A DNA stretch of 64,000 nt from Deinandra increscens subsp. villosa. Lineage: Eukaryota; Streptophyta; Magnoliopsida; Asterales; Asteraceae. Under the pieces are notes generated by a model, which was not told the DNA's origin, did no database searches, and was given only the letters and a program-made list of their open reading frames with translations. Shown one piece after another: positions 57,140 to 64,000 of the stretch. Each line of letters opens with the position of its first letter. Within the stretch, counting starts at the first letter, position 1. The stretch covers positions 19,562,729 through 19,626,728 of the forward strand of contig JBCNJP010000017.1 of assembly GCA_039602395.1 (NCBI GenBank). The letters run 5' to 3'. A program made the position numbers and the translations under genes.

Positions 57140-57829
57140 AATTGCAGGTTAAGAAATCTTAGAACTAAACACAGATGCAGGTTAAGAAATCGCAGAACTA
57201 ATCATAGATGTAGAAGCCCTAATTAGAAATCACATGCTACAAATCGCAGGTTAAGAAATTGAGCACACCGCTGTGATAAACGCAGATTAAGAAATCGCAG
57301 GTTAAGAAATCTCAGAACTAAACACAGATGCAGGCTACAAAACGTAGAAGCAGATCGAAAAGCCCTAATTAGGAGGTTACCTATTCAAAATCGTAGAAGC
57401 AAATCGTAGAAACAGAGATTGAAGGTGGAGAGAGACGTCGGTCTTGGTGGTGGAGCGGTGGCCGACACCGAGCGGTGGTGGAGTGGCGGCCGACACCGAG
57501 CGGTGGTGGAGTTTTTCGGTGGAGATGAGTTTTTCGTGGAGATGAGCGGCAATTAATTTTAGGTGGTATACGTATCTAGGGCAAATAATTGGGGGGAGAT
57601 TTTGGCGCCAAAAAATTAAAAAACGACGCTTCTTCTTGATACGCGGTTATAGCTGTCCTCCGTGTTTTTTTTAAATACGACAGAATTTCATGACACGCAA
57701 AAATGCGCGTCATCTATACTTAGGATTTACCTATTCTTGACATTTTATTATGACACTATTTTTTTGCACGTCAAGAAATGACCGAGTGTCATCGTTCGCG
57801 TGTCAAGGAAGGCAGTTTTTGTAGTAGTG
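57140..57829. promoter_or_regulatory. CACTA right subterminal region
   Basis: GCAGGTTAAGAAATC occurs repeatedly at 57175-57330. A roughly 30-base unit (GAGCGGTGG...GCCGACACC) is repeated at 57447-57510. TGACACG/CGTGTCA words, with variants GTGTCAT and TTGACA, cluster at 57690-57805 next to the terminal inverted repeat. These are candidate binding sites for the element's own DNA-binding protein. Confidence 0.6.
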
Positions 57830-59284
57830 GTTGGTGCTAACTTTTCCTGATTTTTGGGTTGTAGGTTTGTGGATTGGTGTGTTGTTACTGTTGTATTTCA
57901 TTTAAGGTGAGCCTTTTAACTTATGTTGCATCTGTTATTTATGTTCGTTGTTAGCTGCAATTTTTATGTGTTTTTAGGTATATGAGATGCTCATAATAGG
58001 TTTTCTTTTTTTGACCTTTAAAGTTTACTTGGTGCATTTGGTTTTTGATTATTTCTTTTTACCATTATGTATTCTTAACTTTTTAAACATTAGGTGAGGT
58101 TCATGATCAAATATCATAAGAGAAAGTGTCAAACAAGGTTGATTTTAGATCAAGTGTTCCTAAATTATGTTTACCTAAAATGAAGTTTTCTCAAAATCTG
58201 CCCAACAAAGTGGGTTTATTATGAATTTTTACAGTTTGTCGGATGATATAGAGTCTCAAAATTTTTTATTTTTTTTGAAAATAAGCATAGACAGGGCATT
58301 TGGGTTCTTCTTAGCTTATTTGTGTATTGTTGATTTATATTGTTTGCCGTTGTGATAAAATTAGTTCATACAGTCTAGATTAGTTGATATTGTTTGATTT
58401 CATGAGATGAATTTTTTGTGTTTCTTGGTTTTCTTTGTTCATTTATTTTAGTTTTTCAGGTGTTCAGGATTTTCAATTGTAAATCAAAATCGTCAAAGGT
58501 ATATCTCAACTGTGTATTCTTATTGTGTTTTTTGGTTCCTCTTCTGTTTTATTTTTAGATGTTTTCATATTAATGATTGCTTGTTACATGTTTGGCCAAT
58601 ATGTACGACGTTCAAAGCACACGGATGTTTTATTTCTAGCTCAGCCAGTATGTAAGATAACCTTATGTAAGATAACCTACACATAGTAAACAAATACTAA
58701 GCCATGTACATTTGATTCTTGATTTATTTCAAGGGTACAAATTGCTGTATAAAACTAAGATAAATAGTGCAAGCGCCCAGGTTCATTTTCTAATAATTAT
58801 AGGAGACATATCAAGTATCATTTTTATTAGTGTAGGGATATGAGTAATTTGATGGTGTTGTAAGATTTAGGATGTTTATTTTTTTTCATCTAATATTTAG
58901 TGTTATTTTTTTAGTAGGTCTCATTGCATATAAGCGTTTGGATGCTTGATGTTAGACAAATGCTTGATACCCACCAACTCTTTTGCTGTGTGGCGATGGG
59001 GGTAGGACCAGGCTACCAAAAATGCGATTGAAAAACGCCCGCCACGAAGCACGGATTACTTTACTCGAACAATCAAACCGTACTCCAACGGCTTGCCATC
59101 CAATTGCATCGGGCGCGGAGCGCCGATCGAAACATCTTGTTATTATTATTATATATAATTAAACTTATATTATTTTATAAATGATGAATAGTAATTTTAT
59201 TATTATTTTATTCTGAACATTAAACTTATTATATATAATATATATATATTATATATATATATATATTATATATATATATATATA
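57830..59284. other. T-rich flank of the CACTA insertion, no gene recognised
   Basis: Continues the sequence type seen before 50501. At 59030-59135 it contains GC-rich words (GCCCGCCACGAAGCACGG; GGGCGCGGAGCGCC) that look like a transposon terminus. TA microsatellite at 59238-59286. Confidence 0.35.
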
Positions 59285-59960
59285 TAGGGTGTGGAACTAT
59301 TAATAACCCTTGCTTGGAGCAATAACCAAATAACCCATTTGAACCACCAAAATCATGAAAAGTGTCACCCTCTTTCTCTTTCCAGGGAGGGTATTTTAGA
59401 CATTTAACCCAACAAAAAAGGTACCCCCTCCATTTTAAAACGACTATAACTTTTTTATCTGAAGTCGGTTTTTTATAAAAAAATACCGTTGGACTCGTTG
59501 TAATTTTATCTTTAATTCAGATGTGGTCCCGACTTTTTTTGATATTTTTTCCCAAACGTTCGTACTGACATGTAATGTTACAAAAACGTAGCACTAGTGC
59601 CTTTTTTTGTGGCGCTGCTGCCCTTTTTTGTAGCATTGATGTTAATACGGACGTTTGAAAAAAAAAGTTTCAAAAAAAGTCGAGACCACATCCGAATTAA
59701 AGGTAAAAATAAGGCGAGTTTAATGGTATAATTTTTATAAAAAACCGACTTCGGATAAAAATGTTATAGCCGTTTTAAAAATGGGGGTGATACTTTTTCT
59801 TTTGGTTAAAATACCACTTATACCCTTTCAATTAAAAAAGAAAAAGAAAACAAGTCAGTGCCACTTGGCACTCATCCATAGCACCAGCTTTTTGATCCAA
59901 CCACTAAGATGGAGTTATTTGGTTATCATTATAAGAGGGGGTTATTATTAGTTCTCATTC

Positions 59961-59967
<7 letters not shown>
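59285..59967. mobile_element. Long fold-back MITE between TA microsatellites
   Basis: The outer ends TAATAACCC...AATAACCAAATAAC (from 59300) and the inverse at 59913-59946 sit inside (TA)n runs. Internally, about 140 bases at 59430-59572 are repeated in inverse orientation at about 59639-59785 with high similarity (for example GAAGTCGGTTTTTTATAAAA and its complement). A transcript would form a long hairpin. Confidence 0.7.
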
Positions 59968-60003
<36 letters not shown>

Positions 60004-60626
60004 ACTATACCACTAATAGTAATTATATTATCATTATATTTAATTAATTTAATTATTATATTATTTAATTAAACCTATATTATTTTATAATTGATATAAG
60101 GATATATAATAACTTGATTATTATGTTATTCATTTAAGATTATTATTATTCACTAAACTAGACTTATTTTTTATATTTTGATTATTTAATGATCTTTAAT
60201 ACGTTAATTTTAATTTTTTTTAATAATTTGTGATTATTTAGTTTATAATTTTCAGTTTGATTAAATGACGATTAGGTTTATCGTTTGGTTTGCGTTTTTA
60301 CGAGAGAGATTTTCTTTCGAGTTTCTTTTTCTTTTTTCAGTTATTTTATTTTTAAGTTCTGGATTTAGGGTTTAGATTTTATCTAAAAATGAGTCGTGTA
60401 CAAGTTCATTTATTTATTGTTTCGTGTGTTCACATGTTCCCGCTACAACACGTGATCAGTAAACCGCTTATTGTCATAAATTGTCGTAAGCCAAAAAAAT
60501 TAATGAAAATGGGAAAAAGAAAAAATTAGTTAAGAAAGAGATTAATTTGAAATTCAAAAGTTCTAGTAAAAATGATGGTAAAAAAACATGCTATAAATAA
60601 TTTCTAATAGAATAAACTGAAAGGGA
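59968..60626. other. AT-rich intergenic DNA
   Basis: TA microsatellite to about 60000, then AT-rich sequence. No gene. Confidence 0.4.
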
Positions 60627-61371
60627 GAGGTTTAATTGAGAAATTTGGTTTGGATAAGAAGAATAAGAAGGAATTTCAGTCATTGGATCTTGATCTAATA
60701 AAAAAAAGGTATTTTAGTCTTAGCCATCTTTGTTGACTTTTTACCTGCTTTCCCCATTTTTTTAAACATTCATAACTTTCACATATGCCATTATTTTTTT
60801 AACAAAATTACATCATAAAAACGAGCATTTTTTATATTTAAAACGTTACTCTTTTGATTTTTGACACAATGTTCAGTTCATTGTGTCAAAATATTTTGAT
60901 CATTGTGTCATTGTGTCAAAAGTATATATAGTGTTGCTATATACAAAATTAAATACTCTTTCGCTTTTTGACACCATATGAGACAATGATCTGAACATTT
61001 TGACACAATATGACACAAATTCTGAACATTTTTAACACAATATGACACAATGATCTGAACATTTTGACACAATGACACAATGATTTGAATATTTTGATAC
61101 AATCGAAATAGTAAAAAAAATAATTTTATATATAACAACATTGTACGCGTTTTTAAAAAACACTCGTTTTTATGATGTAAATTTTTTTTAAAAAAAGTCA
61201 TATTTAAGAGTTATAAAGGTTTAAAAAATGAGAGGGGATTTGATAAAAAGACAAAAATGTCCTTCTATCTATTGTTTTCTTTGGGCCGTAGATCTTCATT
61301 TAATTGAAGATCTAATGGCTATGATTCTTTCTTATCCTTCTTATTCAAACTAAATTTCTCATAATAACCTC
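60627..61371. mobile_element. Fold-back element with GAGGTT ends and internal GACACAATG repeats
   Basis: The left end GAGGTTTAATTGAGAAATTT and the inverse of the right end GAGGTTATTATGAGAAATTT match over about 50 bases. Further in, TTCATAACTTTCACATATG/ACTTTT-type arms are again inverted. The interior at 60850-61105 repeats ATGACACAATGATCTGAACA several times, in part in both directions. No target duplication was found and there is no coding capacity. Confidence 0.6.
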
Positions 61372-63249
61372 AATAGGTAAATTCGATATTTTTATTATAA
61401 AGGAGAATATATACTATTAAGATTTTGGTCGGATGATATATATAATTAATACTAGCCGTGTACCCGCGCGTTGCGGCGGCAACAGTTTATAGGGCGTTTT
61501 TCGTCATTTGTTCGCTTGTTATGGCGGCAACGATTTATAGCGTTATTTGTCTTATGTTTGCACATTCTACGGCGACGACAATTTACAATTCGACATTCTT
61601 TTCTATTAATGTGATGAGAAGCGGCGAGAATTAACAATGCAATATATGTGTGTTCAGAGCTAGGCGGTAATTTACAAAACTCATGACATAGGATGCAACC
61701 AATGAGATACAACGGCGGCGAAAATTAACTAACGTGGTACCTATTTTATGTTAGTTTATCAATTCTATGTTGCCATCAAAAGAAGGCTACATAATTTGAA
61801 TATGTTGATAGCTAGAACATTGACTCGGCTTAAAAATAAAATTTGTTATGTTCACGAATATGATCATATTGCTTTTCAGTAGCCTCTTAGTCATACTTTG
61901 AATATAATACAATCATGTATCTTAGTCACACTTTGAATATAGTACAATCATGCATCTGAAGAAGCTTACCACCAATTTTCCGAGAGTGACTTAATACATG
62001 AATAAGAAAAATTATTGTTTAACATTTATACTCTTATTTCTTTCATTAGAAATATACATTCTTCACCCACTTGTAACATCATAAAAAAGAAAAACTATGG
62101 TCCTAAATATTAAAACAAAAATCCACATCTTAAGCTGGCATCCAACATTGCTTTGATCTAAAACTCCAACCCTCTTTGTACACACAATGGGCTTAAGTAA
62201 CGTGACCTGCTACTAACATGAGCCTGACCTGTTTTCACTATTTACAATGCACCATACTCCATGGTCTATACTCTATAATCTGGATAATTTTGACTTACAA
62301 GTTAAACATAATTAAATATGATCAAAGAGTTGCTGACATAAGTTTTCAAACAAACAATTATATCTTAAGAATAGGGGACCCCTTAAAAATAAATCACATG
62401 GTTCATATTCTTGGTTAATAAAAGTGAGCAACCCGTTGACTTCTAGACTGAAGCGAAAGATGAAAAAAACACTTCAACAAAACCGTTGACTGCTAGGCTG
62501 TTATCATACCGTCATTATGTCCCAAAGAAGTACATCCTTTCCTCAACACCTGTGTACATATGAGCTAAATTGTAAGATACCTAGCTCAATTAGCAAAAGT
62601 TTGAGATATAAGAGAATGATAATTGATGGGTACATATGATGTACTGTGTTTAAAAGAGTTAAAATTCCTTGAACAAAACTGAAATATTAAAAAAATTGTC
62701 TCATAAATGGAAGTCACTGAACACATATGTACCCCTAATAAGAACTTTATAGAAAGAAAATTTGAAAATAGACAGCACTTTCAAAGAAGAAAACATACCT
62801 CTATTAACTCATAACATAATACACGCCCACATAACTGGAAAATGATGGCTGGAAACAGAAACATAAAAAGAGGGGTTGTATTGCATTAGCTAAAATCAAG
62901 GGAACAAAGAATAGTCAACAGAGAGAGGAAGGGGGTACATGTGGCACTCGGTTTATTTTGATAAGCTTCTTATAACTTCATAAAGGGGCTTTTACCTCTT
63001 TTAAGAAATGGTAAATTGGTGTCCCTTTGGATCATCGGTGTCATACTCCTGCAGCCCTGCTAAAGCAAGCAATTATTAAATCACAAAATGAGTCATCTGC
63101 ATCTTAGTAAAAATGCAACTGACATCACAATAAACTAAAAGTAAACATGGTGACTGCTCAATGTACCAAGTCTTTGAGTTGTATACGTAGCTTAATGGCA
63201 GTATATCCAATTATTATATGTATAGCAGTATATTCATTAATGGCAGTAC
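61372..63249. other. AT-rich intergenic DNA with a possible transposon terminus
   Basis: At 61452-61487 CTAGCCGTGTACCCGCGCGT opens a GCGGCG-spotted stretch to about 61740, resembling the start of a Helitron-like or other DNA transposon. Otherwise no gene. ACCAAGTCTTTGAGTTGTAT occurs at about 63167, a partial copy of the exon at 63250-63311. At about 63002-63066 (minus) a short frame preceded by TTTAGCAG ends QEYDTDDPKGHQFTIS; I do not recognise it. Confidence 0.35.
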
Positions 63250-63311
63250 CTTAACGTACCAAGTCTTTGAGTTGTATACGTAGCTTGCCTAAGCAATCCA
63301 GCAGATGGACC
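63250..63311 (-). pseudogene. Exon relic of a mitochondrial dicarboxylate/tricarboxylate carrier (DTC-like)
   Basis: The minus strand reads GPSAGLLRQATYTTQRLGTL between a good acceptor (TTTTGAGCAG) and a donor (AAGGTACTG). This closely resembles the SAGLLRQATYTTARLGSF segment of plant DTC carriers, which exchange organic acids across the inner mitochondrial membrane. No other carrier exon is seen in the window, and the next downstream frame does not match in phase. A partial duplicate lies about 85 bases away. It is probably a captured or decayed gene fragment. A true gene extending past the window edge cannot be excluded. Confidence 0.6.
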
Positions 63312-64000
63312 CTGCTCAAAACAATACAATTAATATATCTCAAATGCATGATGAATGTAATACTACAGCATGATAAAGAAACAAAAATTAAATGAGTGGC
63401 CGAGGAAGACACTTTGAGTACTTGAGGGAAGAAATGGATGAAAACCTAGGGGTACAAAAGGGTTATATTAAATATATGTAACCATAGTACTAAACAAACT
63501 TCATAAAAGACTACAACGATAGAAGTATGAGTAAAGCACCCCATGTTTTACCAAAAGCAATTATTAACATTCAAATCCATTTGAATCTGCTGATACGAAG
63601 ATATAAACCAAAACAAAAAAAAGAGATTCAAACAATATTTTTTTGGCCCGTTTATCAAGTCCGTCTCAATCAATAAAGCTGACATTTAATAAGCATGCAC
63701 ATGACCTGCTTAATAAAGATGGACCGTTTTTTTAAACCTGGTGTGTTTAGTTAAGATGACCCATTTACAAAAGTTGTTTCATCTAAAGAAGCTACCCCAA
63801 AATCTGACCTGTTTAACAAAACTGACCCATTTGTTGTATTGACAATTTGAGAAAATAAACAATTTCCTCGTCAAAACAATGTGTAGGTACCTGCTTTATT
63901 GCTCAAATACCAATTTTAAGCAGAAATGTGAAGTTAACAGAATGTTGGATCAGAGTGGGTAAGTTACACCTGTTGATTTTGACAAAGAAAATATTAGAGA
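63312..64000. other. AT-rich sequence to window end
   Basis: No exon recognised. If the DTC-like exon belongs to a real minus-strand gene, its 5' exons would lie here or beyond the window, but I cannot see them. Confidence 0.35.

Larger units (their letters stand above)
50502..57829 (-). mobile_element. CACTA (En/Spm) transposon with GTT target duplication
   Basis: It begins CACTACTACAAAAACT and ends with the inverse AGTTTTTGTAGTAGTG. GTT lies at 50499-50501 and 57830-57832, the 3-bp duplication expected of CACTA elements. Total 7328 bases including a 500-N gap. It carries two genes on the minus strand: the transposase (52209-55592) and a second En/Spm-type gene (51128-52070, running into the gap). 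Subterminal DNA near the right end repeats CGTGTCA/TGACACG words. Intact ends and frames make it a candidate autonomous element. Confidence 0.95.

Noticed and set aside
57830..59135. Helitron 3' end near the GC-rich words at 59030-59135
   Set aside because: No CTRR terminus with a preceding hairpin could be placed with confidence.

Overview
This is plant nuclear DNA. It contains an intron-rich plant-specific DA1-family gene and several plant transposon types: SIRE-like Ty1/copia, Ty3/gypsy-type LTRs, RRM-ORF1 L1 LINEs, RTE LINE tails, CACTA, hAT and Harbinger MITEs, and SINEs. The SIRE accessory ORF and the overall repeat flavour suggest Asteraceae, but that is inference. There are two 500-base N gaps (12517-13016 and 50531-51030).

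Layout. At 0-2.9 kb lie a 5'-truncated RTE LINE tail, a broken copia gag, and a Harbinger-like MITE with a TAA duplication. At 3.4-6.45 kb (minus strand) is the one clear host gene: a DA1-like ubiquitin-activated peptidase in nine coding exons that rejoin in frame to 574 codons. At 7.3-13 kb is AT-rich intergenic DNA with unrecognised fragments and a gap. At 13.08-13.61 kb is a hAT MITE with a perfect 8-bp target-site duplication (TSD). At 13.82-21.62 kb is an L1 LINE with a 16-17 bp TSD, split by a 2.58-kb solo LTR that has its own 5-bp TSD. At 22.2-25.1 kb is a copia LTR joined to a rearranged SIRE fragment whose integrase and reverse transcriptase point in opposite directions. At 25.9-28.3 kb are two tRNA-like pol III boxes, a MITE in TA microsatellite, a gypsy-type LTR fragment and a copia gag start. 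At 29.57-31.37 and 37.75-39.59 kb are two solo LTRs of one family in opposite orientation, both with TSDs. At 33.4-36.4 kb is a broken SIRE accessory ORF. At 40.7-46.74 kb (minus) is a broken SIRE element with its polypurine tract and a repeat-rich promoter. At 47.03-47.21 kb is a SINE with a 16-bp TSD. At 50.502-57.829 kb is a nearly complete CACTA transposon (GTT TSD) carrying an intact TNP2-type transposase gene and a second plant En/Spm-type gene. At 59.3-61.4 kb are two long fold-back elements, and at 63.25 kb is an exon-sized relic of a mitochondrial dicarboxylate/tricarboxylate carrier.

The most unusual signal is that three unrelated LTR families here each carry an array of their own short degenerate motif (AGCGAAACT; GCACGCCCCGTG; AAGTCCGCTAAG), in most cases just upstream of a TATA box. 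In one array neighbouring copies are inverted and can form hairpins. These look like independently evolved clustered cis-elements in LTR U3 promoters.

Apart from the DA1-like gene and the two CACTA genes, nothing in the window looks like an intact protein-coding gene. Exon boundaries were placed by eye using splice consensus, reading-frame closure and family knowledge; no alignment was run.
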